Shown here: in pieces, positions 47,320-60,400 of the stretch | Numbering within the stretch: position 1 is the first letter of the stretch | Layout of the letters: each line of letters opens with the position of its first letter | Origin: Klebsormidium nitens | Lineage: Eukaryota; Streptophyta; Klebsormidiophyceae; Klebsormidiales; Klebsormidiaceae | DNA length: 64,000 bases | Direction: 5' to 3' | Assembly: GCA_000708835.1 (NCBI GenBank) | Contig: DF237386.1 | Location: forward strand, 1-64,000 | Notes under the pieces: generated by a model | The model's input: only the letters and a program-made list of their open reading frames with translations | What the model was told of the DNA's origin: nothing | The model's database searches: none | Made by a program: the position numbers and the translations under genes

Positions 47320-50300
47320 CTACCGCATATGCACGTCCACCGGAAGGTCTCCGGCTGGTTTCATCACGATCCCGGCCAGCACTTTCATCGGCCACGCGGG
47401 CGTGTCTGGCCGGGTTGAGAATCTGAAGCTTTGATAGAGCATGATCAAGGCTAGTTGCGCCTCCTCCATTGCGAACCTGAAGGATAAGAGTGCACCAGAC
47501 CCAGTTAGAAGAAGCTGAAAAGGCAAGAGCCAGCATGCCATAGGCAACTTTGGCCGTTAACCACGGATGGTTATGGGCTGGTCAAGAAGTGGTTATCTGT
47601 CCGATTACCAGATTTGGGCGGTAAGCAGCCTTGGAGAAAGGTTAAAAACCGGCTACTTATCCAGTAACCTGAGATTGAGTCTGGTAAACAGCCCGGTTAG
47701 CGGCCGAGAATTCCTGTGATGTAGAAGAGGGTGGTGCAAGGATACCGACAAATATTTTGACACACGCCAGCATCTAAATATGCAACGCCTGGACTTCTTC
47801 CAGGGCAGTCTCTAAAAGCTGCCGCTGCAAAGCGAACTCGCTTGTTTATTTCTCGTCCGCGAATACGTCAGGCAGAGCTGTTGCATAACAACGCCTCAAA
47901 AAGTTCACCGCCTATGCTGCCTATGCTCTTACTATCCTAGGTGCTCGTTAACTCAGATGATGGAAGAACGGTCCCCTCGAATGTACAGAATCCTGGTCGC
48001 GCAAGGCAATAACGTGGCAAGAAGGGGCAGGGCAAGCGCTGACTCACTTGAAGCCCACACACATACGGGGGCCCAAACTGCAATATATAAAGTGAAGCGG
48101 ACGTCAGAATGAGAAGCCTGTCGGACTCACACCCTGAGGAGCTTCCGTCACCGCTCCGCAGATAAAGGCTCAATCTGGACTTTGCCTGATTGATGTGACG
48201 AGCAGGATGAAAAGGAAGCCCCTCGTTGCATCCTAAAAGAATGAACATAGCACAGAAACAATGTAAAGCTGCCCGTTGCTTTATGCACTAAACGTGCGTT
48301 CCGGTCCATGCAGGTGAAGTAGGAGTTAAGCTGCTCTCTGTTTGGGAAAATTAATGTGAGATAAGCCAGCGACGACCCAGGACGCTATCAATTCAAGGCA
48401 GCAGGCTAGTCACCAAAGTCCATTCAGCTAGAGCCAAACCGAAGCGCGCGGTTGTAAATTCGATCGCGCCAAGTAAAAGGGGGATGAATGGAAAGCTTTG
48501 CTTGTACAGGGATAGGGAGGAGCATGACACCAAAAGGTAAGAGAAGCAGGGGGAATGCGTGATCAAAAGCGGATAAGCGGAAGGGTGCCTCAAAACCTGC
48601 GCTTCCCAGATCGTCTCTGCCAGATGTTCAGCTTCAGCGAATCAAGCTCGTAGTATGGAGCCATCGTCGTTTGAAAGTCAGAGCCGCGAGAAGGGACAAG
48701 AAGGAACACAGGAAGATTTAACCAGGCTGGTTACCAGACCTGGTTGTCAGGTTGCTGGACAGATAACCGGGCTTTAACCTTGTTCAAGGCTGGTTGCCGC
48801 CCAAGCCTGGTCATTGGAACAACCAACCAATTTTTAACCAGCCCATAACCATCACGGTCAAGGGCCAAAATGTCCTATGGAAGATTTAGATAGCTTACCC
48901 AAACGGCAGATAGGCGTACGGGTGCCTTCGAAGTTGCTCCGCTCCCTGGGGGTCAAACCGCTCCGGCCAAAAGCGGTCGGGATCCGCAAAGTAGAGCTCG
49001 TTGCGGTGCATGTTATTGATCGCCAGCCACACTTGGGTGCCCTCGGGAATGCGGACGCCCGCAACGTCCAACGTGCGGTTGGCTGTCCGCGTGACCATGG
49101 GAGCCACCGGAAAGATCCGCAGCGTCTCCTTCACAACCTGCAAACGTCCCGACAGAGAATTTGGGTACGGCGTCCGACCATAAGGGCACGATCTGCAATT
49201 TCAGGACCGCGCTGTCCGTTCTAGAAGGCTTCTCACAGGAGTCAGAAGGTGAAGCAGATACATCGACAAAACAAGAGCAAAAAGCGCATGAGGGCTCCGT
49301 CGAAGTCGGTGGACGATTCGAAACGCAAATCCTGTTTAGTTTTTCCGGGTTAATCGTGTGCAGCGGGTTCCACCTCCAAGGAACGTCCGTTTTTCTGGGG
49401 GATGAACAGGGGAAAGATCGCATGAGCGTCTCTGTAACAACCTGCTCGGAAAAGAAAGATTATAAGGTTCGGTTACGAGGATGGTTATCCACCTCCGAGA
49501 TGTCTCGCCAGTTCGTAGAGCACTGAGAGGTCGGATACGGGACTCTATCAAACGTGATGCGAGTAGAGAGTCATGGGTTTTCATGAGCACTTGCAACAGT
49601 TCTGACCGAGTTTTTGAAGGTCCCAATCTCTGAGGCCTGTTCATAGGTCCGGCTGAGGGGAACTGTTTAAAGGACAGCAGCATAGGACAAGCTGAGGGAG
49701 GAGTTTCCAAGTTGAGAGCAGAGCCGGTCTTCAACACCAACTACATGTTACTCTAGGCTAAGGCTGAGTGTTGACGTTTTGGACCAACGGAAGGTGCTAG
49801 ACAATTCGAAGTAGCCGCACTTTCGGCCCTTGCACGCTTATTGGCAGATCAAATCTGTAGCCTGTTAACCTACTTTTGCCTGACCCACCAGTCCAGCGCA
49901 TTACGAATTGGGTTACGAAACCTGACGTGTATGGCACAGGCCAACACATGTCAGCTTTCGGACGCACCTGCTCAACGTACGGGTACTTGGACAGGTCCGA
50001 ATAGCGCGGCTCCTTGATGCCAGCCTTGGCGTTCCGGTCAACTTCCTCATACACCTTCGCTTGCGCCTCTTTGTTGAGCGTCAGGAAATAAACTGCGGGA
50101 AGAGAGAGCTTTCATTGACTACAGAACAGTTGTGGTCATGAGGCATCACCCAAAGTAAATCGGGACCCGGTTTTGAGTACACTTCTTAGTATGGGCAGGG
50201 AGGAATACGTCCGACACCAATCTAAAAAGGGAGACTATTCAGTACTGCTCTTATCATTTGGAGTGAATTTTCCAGTCGGATCCGTTCTTAGAGTCGCGTC

Positions 50301-53300
50301 AAGATCGTAATCAATCCTGGTCCTCATTAATAAAGCGACCGACTTGCTTGAAAAGGAGGACCGGTTAAGAAACTCTCCTTGCTTTCAACGTTGCGAGCCT
50401 TCTTGGAACTCGTGAAATGCGACTGCAGCATCAGCAGCTGCCCTCGTTGTACCTTTGTCCGTAAAACTTGCTGTTCTTCCAGAATTTTGTATCCCGCCTA
50501 GGGAGTACGCTCGCAAGAGTGAAATCAAACTCAAAGGAATTGGCGGGAGCCCGCACAAGCGGTGGAGCATGTGGTTCAATTCGATGCAATTGTGCGGCAT
50601 GATCCGTCGAGCGGCGCGCAGCTTTGAGCCCAATCGAGCGAGAAGAGCACTCAATACTTTACGGTGCGTGCCTATCGTCTCTCCGGGTCACAATGAAGTA
50701 ACAAAGGTCTGGGCAATGACGACCAACCTGCCATCGCAATCGTCGTGGCAGTTGTCTCTGATCCCGCCACCAGCACTTCCATTGAGATGGCGCGGATCTC
50801 CTTGTCAGACAGCTTCCTCCCCGTGTCCTTCACACGAGCCGTTCTGAAATAGGAATCAAGCAGGTCGTTCTGAGCCGTTGATCTCCGCAGGAGAAGAGAA
50901 AGTTTCCAGGCAGGTCAATGTGCAGTTTTCGACATCGGTGTTAGCCGTTCATAAGGTGCGTTTGGAAGGCCAGATTGTTCAAGCAGGTTCAAACAGCCAC
51001 TGGTCAAGCTACCTTGTTTGTGGGATCTGCGGAAGTGGTACACATGTTGTTTTCGAACCAGTAGATCCCCTTGGCTCAAAACATACGACGCATATTGACG
51101 GATCTGCGAGGTGGGTTTCAATGTGGCTTTTTTGAAGGGAAGGTAAACATGGCCAACTGCGCGCAAGAAACTTATATGCAAGAATATAGAGGAAGAAGGG
51201 GGCACGTACCTCGCCAGATACGTCAGAAAGTCTCTCTCCGCGCTGCCACCTGTCCTCCTCTCATGCGCTGTTTGCTGCGCCACGTCCATTAAGATCCTTC
51301 GGTTGACATAACCCATGTTCGCAAGGGTTCCTGGAATCCGCTTCAACACCTCGGCCGTCCAGTCTTGGATGTACTTCGGGAAGAAGAGGCCGACGATTGT
51401 GTCAAGAGGCGCAGCCTTGCCAAACTTCATGGCGTCAATGACACCGTTCCCGGCAGCAACGAGAGGACTCGTGGTTGACTCGTTCTGGGCATCAAACTGC
51501 AGCACACAAACGCGAAGAAGACATCACCGAATGAGACGTTAAGCTAAAGGGAACGTTGGTAGTTGCAACCGTTGCCGCTCCCCAACTGCTGACGCATACT
51601 GGCTTTGAATGAGTTCGGAGAGACTTGGTGCGAAAAAGTCCGGAAATTACTACTACACACAATTGCCCTGAAGGGCTGCAAGTTAGTCCTAACCGGGGTT
51701 CGCGAACCGGAAAATCCAAAGAAAATATGTCTCGTAAACGGCTGCATGGTGCAGACAGGGCGGCAAGAGATGAGGCCCTGCGGTGTTGCGCAATGAAAAT
51801 AAGAGCGTTCCTGACTGATGCCCAATGCAGGCTGGGTCTAGTAATGTTTAACTGTGTCTCAGGTGGCAGAGCGATTAAGTGTAGACCATTCTTTCGTCTG
51901 GCTTGTGACACATTCTCGTCGGATGGGAGATTCTAGCACCCCTGCACTTAAGTTGAACCCTTCCGACGAGAGGTCACCTTGCGCTTTGCATTCAGAATGA
52001 GAAGGGAGAATCTAGAGGTATGCCTACAAACTCCCCTCAGTGGACAAAGCGAAACCAAGACTTTTAAAGGGCAACCTATAGACATTCAGGAGAAGCAGGA
52101 GTCGCAAGCTCGCCCTAATACCAGGTTCACTTCAGCTGATCGCATGTTTTTCACTAGAACACTTTATGCAAACGCGCCCAAAAGGACGATCGCTCACATC
52201 GACCCCGAAGGCTGCCCTCCCAATGATGTCAATCGCCAACTGCTGCGTCAAGCGCTTGAGTTCAATCGGCTTTTCCTCAGAAATGGCCGATGTAAGCCTG
52301 GCTTGCATCTTATGGAGAGCCCCGTGGATTGCGAGCGCGTAAGCCTCTAGTTGCTCGCTGTGGAAGAGGGGCATGACAGCACTTCTAGCGCCAGCCCAAT
52401 ATGCACCTCTGCAGAAAAGAGTCTGTGTTTGAAAAGCTTTCAATGAGAACAGGATGCGACCTATTAAGATGTGACGAGACTGCAGGCCCCTTCTTGACTT
52501 ACTGAACGCACTATCTATGCACATATCTCATACACAACCTGAGAGAAGGTGGTTTGAACAGAAGCTGGAGGGAGGAGAGTAGGGAGGATTTAATGATTTT
52601 TGGATGCTTTGAGATGCCTTTTCACCCTGTCTCTGAACTTGTTACTGGCCCAGCATCCTATTCTGGTACATGTCAGCTTCAGTTTTCAGCAGTGATCTCG
52701 TAAGTATTCCACTCTGAAACGGCAGGGCTTGACCTGCTTTTGTTCCGCCTTCACCAGCTTCAACAATTAACAGGGGGCAGCCCTTCCCGCCACTAGCTGT
52801 ATCCATTTTCTAACCTCCAGCTTTAGAAATAAACCTCTCCTCTTGTAAGCACACCACTTTGAAGTCTTGAAAAAAGAAAAGATCAACAGCGCCTAGGCTC
52901 AATCTTTTCTGAAACAACGCGCTTTTCTTAATCATCATATCGCAATTCTGTGTAGACTAAACAAGAGAGGTTTTCCTAATAAGCAAGCGTACTCAACCCT
53001 GACCGCTCTTGTAATGGCATGCCGTGGCTGATAGAGAAGCGAAGGACAAAGAACCTACTTTGAGAAGACGATGCCGACCGGTGCTGTCTCAGTGGACTGC
53101 ATGGGAGGCCGTGTATGGAAGTCCTGAAAGAGCTTCACTCCCACAGTCTTGATGCTCTCAGCGTCACTGAGGACCACAATTGGAGATGGCCCCATGAACA
53201 AGCGGAACACAGGGCCATACTGGAGCGACCACTGATAGATCAGCTCAGGATACTCCTTCTCCGCTAATTCTGGGAGGTTTCCGATGAAGGGGCGGAAGGA

Positions 53301-54266
53301 GGGGCCTGCAGATTTTTGAGAAACAGATTGACGGATGCGGCATTTGACTAGTGCCTGATTGTGGTGCTTTCAGAGACTCAGCTTTAACACTTCGGCTTTC
53401 ACGTTAGCAGGGGGAGATTTAGCTAGGGGCTGCGCTTCTCCTTTTTAGAGAATGCAAGGGTTTTACAAGCTGCCACTATCTGAAAGCTGAGGGGCCTAAA
53501 CAAATGATTGTCAGGTTCCAGCCCCCTCTGGCATCGCTTTCCTAAAGGATATACAGCTGTGCAAAAATTGAGAAAGCTGGATAGCATCTGAAGTGGCAGC
53601 AACTCAATGAAGATACTGCTCATAACGAAGGTTAACGCAGCTCTTTGATTTCTGGCACAACTTGCGAGGCCACGCATCAACTCAACCCAAGAAGCATGTC
53701 TCTGCAGTTGATAGGACAGGCACCGTAACAAATTTGCCAGGGGTTTTAGGTGCATTGGTTTTGAAAGACGGGAGGTGGTGCTCAGGGGTGGGGTTGCGAG
53801 AGTGATGAATGACCACACGCACGTAGAAACTCAAGGTTGAAGGTAGAGAGAACAACAGATTGAGAGTTCTTGACTTTCTGAAATGGGTGTACCTGATCTC
53901 AAGCTTTGGAGTGTTCAATGCTGCTCAACAACTAAAAGAAGCGCAGCTTTACATGGCTCCAGAAGCTCTCACGAACACAAATGCTGGATCACCGGCCTGG
54001 AAGTACCAATTGTACTCAACCAGAGGTTCAATGCTCGTGACCTCAGTTCAAACCTCTCTCAATATATGCTACTCACCTGGAATATGCCGAAACCTGACTG
54101 CAGGTGCCAAACCCCAGTGAAAGACGGCGGTCAGAATCAGGGTGGTCAAGGCAGCCAGCCAGGAGCCCCAGAAGACAGTGCACAGGAGACAAGCTCCTAG
54201 AAAAAGAGCCGAGACGAACTGCCTCGCGCCTTTCTGCCGCTCTAGTTTCTTTGAACCAGCTTTCAT
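47320..54266 (-). CDS. Cytochrome P450, CYP711 (MAX1)-like
   Basis: ER-anchored haem monooxygenase, 533 aa. Nine exons (-): 54266-54077, 53305-53059, 52408-52198, 51496-51210, 50843-50728, 50092-49968, 49137-48899, 48077-48048, 47476-47320; phases agree. An N-terminal membrane helix precedes a Pro-Gly hinge (HIPGPSFRPFIGNLP). Motifs: helix C WAGAR (~148), IGRAAFGVD (~210), LKRIPGT (~250), helix I AGSETT (~338), ExxR KETLR (396-399), RFWPERFDP, and haem loop FGLGPRMCVG with Cys ~478. LKRIPGT, YVEQVVKE, HPYAYLPFG and GLGPRMCVG match CYP711, whose land-plant members oxidise carlactone in strigolactone synthesis; the substrate here is unknown. The haem loop is a 30-base microexon. The start is the only ATG before the membrane helix. 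Confidence 0.9.
47552..47705 (+). mobile_element. Small MITE, copy 1, in P450 intron 8
   Basis: 154 bp bounded by ggccgttaacc and ggttagcggcc, i.e. short terminal inverted repeats. Its full length aligns with the reverse complement of 48720-48866. Non-coding. Confidence 0.82.
48720..48866 (-). mobile_element. Small MITE, copy 2 (inverted), in P450 intron 7
   Basis: Reverse complement aligns along its whole length with 47552-47705 (gatggttatgggctggt, ttgggcggyaa, cagccttg, ggtaaacagcc/ggtaaccagcc). It ends about 33 bases downstream of the intron 7 donor. Together the copies form a ~150-bp inverted pair around the 30-base exon. Confidence 0.85.
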
Positions 54267-55011
54267 GGTTGCCCTGTTGAACAGGCCAAAGCGCTGCAGG
54301 ATGCCAGGAGGCCGCCGCCAGGAAAAGATGCAGTGATGCTGCGCAAATTTCTTTAGCCAATGCAAACTGCAACTTATGTAGATATGCTTTCCTGCGGCAG
54401 CAACAGCCGAGATTGACAGAGTAGGGCTTGCCGGGTGTGTTTTCCTAGAGGATACCGTACTAGCTAGAATAAGTGCACTGGCAGATAGGAGAATGGTAGG
54501 TTGAAAGTCCTCTTCAAGCTAAGCAGAATGCAATCACTTGCAGGGGGTGCACAGGATCTTTGAAACCGTGGTGTCTTATGTCAGCGTAGCTCGTTTGCAA
54601 CAAGAATTGTATAATGAGCTTTGAAGCTCATCATGCAGCTGAACAGCTAATTAATAGAGCCTGCTCTTTAACTATTAGTAATTGGTAAAACTTTACATAG
54701 TGCATTATTGACCTTGCCAAGTAGTATTTTCAACCTTTGTGCGCGGAGTGTTCAAAGTTCAAACCATCTGTACCGGACAACGGAGGCGAGCGCGGCGCGC
54801 GCGCGCGAAGATGGACTTTCAGTCGTTAATAATAATATAGCGTATTAGCGGGTTGATTGATTAGAGCCCGGCGCTTATTGCGGTCTCTTCTTCTGTTGCT
54901 GCTGTACACTTGCCTGCACTTGCTTAGAATAGGCTACTGCGGATTGACTAGTGTGTGACGACATTCCGACGAGAGGCGCGGCCACTCAGGGCCGCAACAC
55001 TAGGACTTGCC

Positions 55012-55031
55012 CATACCGGTAAGCCGGTATG
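55012..55031. repeat. 8-bp hairpin cataccgg/ccggtatg
   Basis: Perfect 8-bp arms around a 4-base loop (taag). Function unknown. Confidence 0.8.
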
Positions 55032-55092
55032 CAGATTTAGTAGCAATTTTATCGAGTATACAGCCTGACTGCATGCAGACCTTGATGCAGAC

Positions 55093-55352
55093 TGTTAGAG
55101 TGTCTTGCAGACTAGTACTTGTAAACTTGACACTAGACTGGTTAAGGGACTCATAGTAAGTTAGCAGACTTACTGCCTTAAGAGACTTGCATCCCGTGCA
55201 AGCTTCGAGCCTCTATAAAAGACAAGTAATTCTAGGGCCCTTGTTTCAAATTCAAGCCGCAGCACTCTTCCAGAACATCACTTTCGAGCTCGAGTCACAG
55301 TGACCTCCCTAGTGGACTCCCTAGCATGGTTCCGACTTCCAACTTTGGCAGT
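55093..55352 (+). promoter_or_regulatory. LTR-like segment with TATA box
   Basis: Begins TGTTAG and contains tctataaaag at ~55211 about 120 bases in, followed by a pyrimidine-containing leader and an end in CA (ctttggca). This layout suits a short solo LTR, but no second LTR, clear primer-binding site or target duplication was found. It could equally be an ordinary promoter. Confidence 0.25.
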
Positions 55353-56861
55353 CCTTTACAGTGGTACGACTCAGCATTAGTAATTTGACGTGCTATTATC
55401 GTTCGCTCTCGTTACGGCGCCAGTCTTCACAGCGTTCCCAGTGCGCGGCGACGCTGCAGATTGCAGCATGGTGAAGGACCCAGTAACGGATCACAGCAAA
55501 CGTGAATGAATGGTTAGACGTGTGGTCTGATAGGAATGGAAGATAGGATCGACAGTCCTTACCATGAGATGTGCTGATCATGAAAGCATATATATACAGG
55601 ACTAGTAATACTGCATGTGATTGATACTGTAAGGTAGTTTTCAGTCGAACAGTGCACTGATCGTTCTGCAGTTCTGGGACATGGTTTGTATGCATTGTGG
55701 CTGTGCATACAGTAAATGAACAAATCAAACTCTTATAACAGCATCTTGCAGTCATTCAACACACTGAAACACTGACCACCGATTGCACCACCGTCGTTGT
55801 GTAATTTTTATACAAAACAGTGACAAGTCAATGCCAGGTGAAACCCGTACACAGAACTGACTGGTCCGTATCCACATCCGACAAAGTAGGACAGCCGACT
55901 GTCCTAACTGGCGTCCCTGTGCATCATTCGATCACGGGCGATACCCTTCATTGGCGATAACCCTCATTGCCAGCCTCAGTGGTATGGGACAGTGAGGGTT
56001 CATTGAATGATACGCATCAGTTCAACAAGCTTCCGCACTCTCAGCGTAAACCCGCAGTTCCGAAAAGTGACTGGGGTACAGATCTGTAGAAAATCGACCA
56101 ACGACGCGCGCTACATTTATCGACGGGCCAGCGATTGGAACACGTGTCCCCGGCAAGTTTGGCACGCCCGTCCAGTTTGGCCTCAGACGAGTTTTCGGAG
56201 CGCTTTTCCATTAGCACCCGTCCTTCCAACAGTGGGTCACCACGATTGGTAAACGAATTGACTAAAATGGCCAGGCTTGAGCCCAACAGATGAACTGTCG
56301 CCATCACGGCAGAAGAGAACGCCGGTCTGACGAGGGTCCGGAGCCCGTTTTAGGACGAGAATGTCGGGACAACCTGAGGAATTGGTTCCTGAGATGCTGC
56401 CATGCATGGGGTCGAGGAAAAAGTCCCCTCTCCTCAGCATGCCGACAGCGTACTCCGTTTGAGAGAACACGAATCAAGGAAGAGAGATCAGTCTTTGGGG
56501 GAGGGCTTTTACGAAGCCATTAACCCCCAAGAAGAGGTCGCCTTGAGCGTGAACGATTGGATTTTAAAGAGGCCCGACCCCAGACTGGAGGGGGCCGTCC
56601 ATAGAACGGTGGCCATTTCTGATGAGTCTGCTTGGCACGTGCTTTGTTCGCTCGGGGTTTTTCGCTTCTGTTTCATAACTCTGCAAGTGATTCTAGCCGT
56701 ATGATGCCAACTGGCTTGATCAAGCCAGATGATCGTAGGGATAGCCCACCCTTACGCGCTCAGATGGAGCATTGTATGGAATTTGGACGACCTAACCGAC
56801 CTCGCGATGGGTCGAAGATATTTCCCGGGGGTAACAGCTACTGGCGCGATCGGGATTGAGA

Positions 56862-57423
56862 CACAAGCGTACAAGCACGAAATGTTCCCTGCCCTCACGT
56901 GTCTCAATCCTGCCTTGTTCAACCTTCGAAGACGTTCTCTCCTGTCGCAGGGTCGGCTGTCGGTGGCGGCGCTTTTGTGGGCGAACTGCGATGCAAAGTG
57001 CATGAGCTTTGCAAAGTCGGAGCGAGATGGATCTACTCCGTGAACCAATTTCGCAAGACGAGTGTTTGGTGCGAGCTGTGGCGACCGTCCCGTTTAGTAA
57101 AACGCAGATGTTCATCTGAATAGGCTTTTGTGAAGCATAAGAGGAGCTTCCAGTGTCGACCTTCCGGTACCTTCTCTATTTTGGCAACGGAGAAGAGTTT
57201 ATACGTCAACGCCATCTTTGAAAGGACTTTCGCAACACTTCGAAGTAGAAGATGTTAGTTTACCTTTCTGTGCACGAGACTGTTTAACGTAACAGTCGGC
57301 GGTAAGATTTGACCAGTTACTCCTGGTTCCATCGCCTGTTAAAGTTTACGAAGTCTGACAACCTTCGAACCCCCTTGAAGCCGAAACAAGATCAGAAGGA
57401 AACAGAAGTTCATATCTCGAGCC
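56862..57423 (-). repeat. Dispersed repeat, copy B, 3' of the NTPase gene
   Basis: Same orientation and collinear with copy A (46700-47308), with many substitutions and indels. It starts 68 bases beyond the NTPase stop codon at 57491. Non-coding. Confidence 0.88.
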
Positions 57424-57490
57424 AAGAGCCGAACTCAACAACATCAAAAGCACGCAGCTGTGCTTAATGACAAGAGGAGTTTGCTTGAAC

Positions 57491-60400
57491 TCACAGCTGT
57501 GGGCAGGTCTGGTGCAGTCGTCGAAGCGCATCCCACGCTCTAAACGCACTCCCTTGCGCGCCGTAGAACCGCTCATCGCAGCCCGCGTGGATGACTTCCA
57601 CGTGGCGCTCCGCCGTCGCTTTCCGCCATTCGCGTTCCGTTATGGTTCCGTCGATTATGGTCAGAAACGCGTGCAAACCCGGGGTTACGGGCCAGGTCGT
57701 TCCGCTCTTCCGGAGCGTTCCGTAGGCCTCTGACACGGCGGAAGGAGCGAACAACCGGACGCTTGGGCGAGGGCAATGAGTGGAGGTAAAGGAGAAAGGG
57801 GTCGCCGGTTACGATCTCTCGCTTCGCATTGACGATGCTGGTTTGGAGGATGACCCACGCTTCCGGCGCGGTTCCGGTGCCGTGCCGCCGGAACGCCCAC
57901 GGACCGCCGGATCGGGACTCGTCGATCCACCTTGAAGAAATCACAAAAGGTGACGTTTGATTTGGGCTCTCCTCGCGAGACGGTGATGCCTACTGCTCCT
58001 TGTAGGTTGCACAAATGTTAAACGTGTACCGGTCTAGCTCAAGCCGATCGCTAAGCGTGCGTTCTTTGACCTTTAACCCCTTATAGATTGCACAAAGTGA
58101 AAGCGCAAGTGGCTCCGCCTTCCTGAGCTTCCTGGGTGATTGCTGTTGGTGATCTTCAGAGTAAGAATTTGATGCTTCCAGTAGCTGTCATAGTGTCTGG
58201 AAATATTGACTGAAGGCAGCAGATATTATTCGTGGGTAGCTTTTGTCTAGATGCCTCGCTGTCCGCCCTTGTTCCACTGGGGGCATCTACGGTCTCTGCA
58301 AAACGTCGGAAGGTATCTGCTATCTCATAAGGTGCCCAGAAACTTTATGATCAAAAATGCATTGCGTCCTCATTCTTGACGTCTTCGAACCCTATCCGAC
58401 AGTGGGATCAAGCTTCCTGCTTGTATGTACGATTAGAGAGACACGCCTCCGTCAGTTTGCCTTTAGGAGAACAGCAGAAAGAAGCCCACCTTTGCACGTC
58501 GCCGGCATTGACGCTTCCTTCAACCCGGTGAATCTCGAAATGGGTGGAGGGAACCTTCAGGATAAGTTCCTTATACGCCGTCAAGTCGCTTAGGGGCCCG
58601 ATCAGATCGTCCAACAAGCAGAAGTCCTCCTCTAAGAATCGCTTCGCTCTCAGCTTTTCCACGATTACGCCCACGTCTCGTTCCAGTTTGTCTTTGTAGA
58701 CTGGAGGCGAGACGGTGTGAAGCAAGTCGCTGGTCAAAAGGCCGCTTTTCTCCTGCATGCAAGAGGAAGAATATTTTTGCGCGCATCGTTCTTGACGGGA
58801 TCGAAGCGGCCGTAAGATGCCTGAGAACGGCTGCCAAGCTGTGCCAAGGCCCGAAGATTTGGAAGATTGGTCAAGCTATCGAGGTTATGACCTGCAAGTC
58901 GCTTGCTAAGGCAGGAGCTGTCGCAGCCGCGAATCAATTTGTTCCTCATCGGGCGATTTTACATTGATACCTTTTGCGCTGCACAGTTCAGCAATCTGAA
59001 TTGCAGAGCCGCTTAGTTAAGACTCACCATCAGAGCGTGTACCGCAAGCGGACACACCCTGACCAGCTGCGGATGTAAATACGCATTTGCTGAGGGCTCA
59101 TGACGGTCCCCGCACCACAGGTCGGTTCTCCGGCGGGTAACCGCGAAGCGCGCGTCAATCAAAGAAATCAACCCCGCGCATTCCAGGTCCTCCCATTTCA
59201 GGCCCTCTTCGGCGCCGCGCAGAATTGTCTTCTTTCTGTAAATGCGCGCTTCAACCGCGCTGTAGCTGAAAACGGTCCGCAGGAGCTCCGCTGCGGGGCC
59301 CGGTTCCGTAGGGAGGTTCCGGAGCGGAAGTTCCGCAGCAGAAAGTTGGCGCGCGGCCGCGGCGGCGAGGCGCGCGGCCGCGTCGGGGAGGTCGCGCCCG
59401 CGGGAGGACCAGAATCTCAAAAGCCCCTCGACTGCATCATGAGGAAATCCAACTGTAACAAAATGGGGTTTCTAAGACACGGTAGCCCCTTGAATCTTTC
59501 CTCAAACGCTAACGGTGTCCACCACAACTTGTGCTGGCGAGGCTCTGGCGCAGATGACATACTCGAGAGAGATAATAATAAGCCTGGACATAAATATGAT
59601 CCAACTAACTCAAAAATTCCTAACCCCTAAACACTACCTGCTCCGCACCGGTGCCCACCTAGCGCCCAAAGTAACCCTATCCTTATTATTATCTTGGCTT
59701 ATTACTCTTTGTCTTGAGTTCGATGCAGAAAACGCGTGCTAGCCATTCTACGGCTAGAAGAACCCTAATCTTTTAGCTGTCCCGTACGCAGTTCTTAGAC
59801 AAAGGCGAAGAACGATTTTGATTCACGTAACTCACCATGCTAAAGAGGGAAAAGTGAAGGAGACGTAGCACCTCACCATCTAAAATGTTTTCCTTCCCGT
59901 CGCCTCCGCTCATGCAGACCAGTGCGAGCTCGAGCAGACCAGGGTCACCCTGAACTAGATCGAGGATGACGTCGACGTGTTTGGGGATGGTCCGGAAACG
60001 CCGTCCGCCGATGCGTTGGACGAAGTCGAGAACGATGTACGACACGTCTTCCTGTGAAACCGTAGAGTGAGAACATTCAACTTTCCTTCTCTTTCAGATA
60101 TTGAAGGCTTGAGGATCGTTCAAATTGCGAAGAGCACAGCAGGGAGGTAACTTTCAGGGGGCAGTATCCACCCAAAGGGTTTCTTTTGATGGTAGCGAGT
60201 CACGCTTTGATCAATAATTGAAGGCTTGAGGATCCTGCTTTAGAGGCCCCAAGTAAGCCCGTCTCGGAAAGTCTTCAAGCTGAAACCTTCGAGGAAAAAA
60301 GAGAGGATATTCATCAAACAGAGGGAACGAGGGAACGAGCGAACGAGCAAACAATCAGAAAGGAGTGGATGAGAAATGGATAGAAGATACTTGAGATTCT

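Larger units (their letters stand above)
54267..57490. other. Intergenic, P450 promoter to NTPase 3' end
   Basis: Contains the P450 promoter/5' UTR, an alternating GC tract (about 54788-54809, potential Z-DNA), a small hairpin, an LTR-like or promoter-like stretch with a TATA box, and copy B of the dispersed repeat. Open frames at 55396-55755 (-) and 56402-56704 (+) have no recognisable domain or bias and I do not call them. Confidence 0.55.

Noticed and set aside
55396-55755. 119-codon minus-strand open frame
   Set aside because: Composition is that of random spacer and there are no flanking splice or homology signals.
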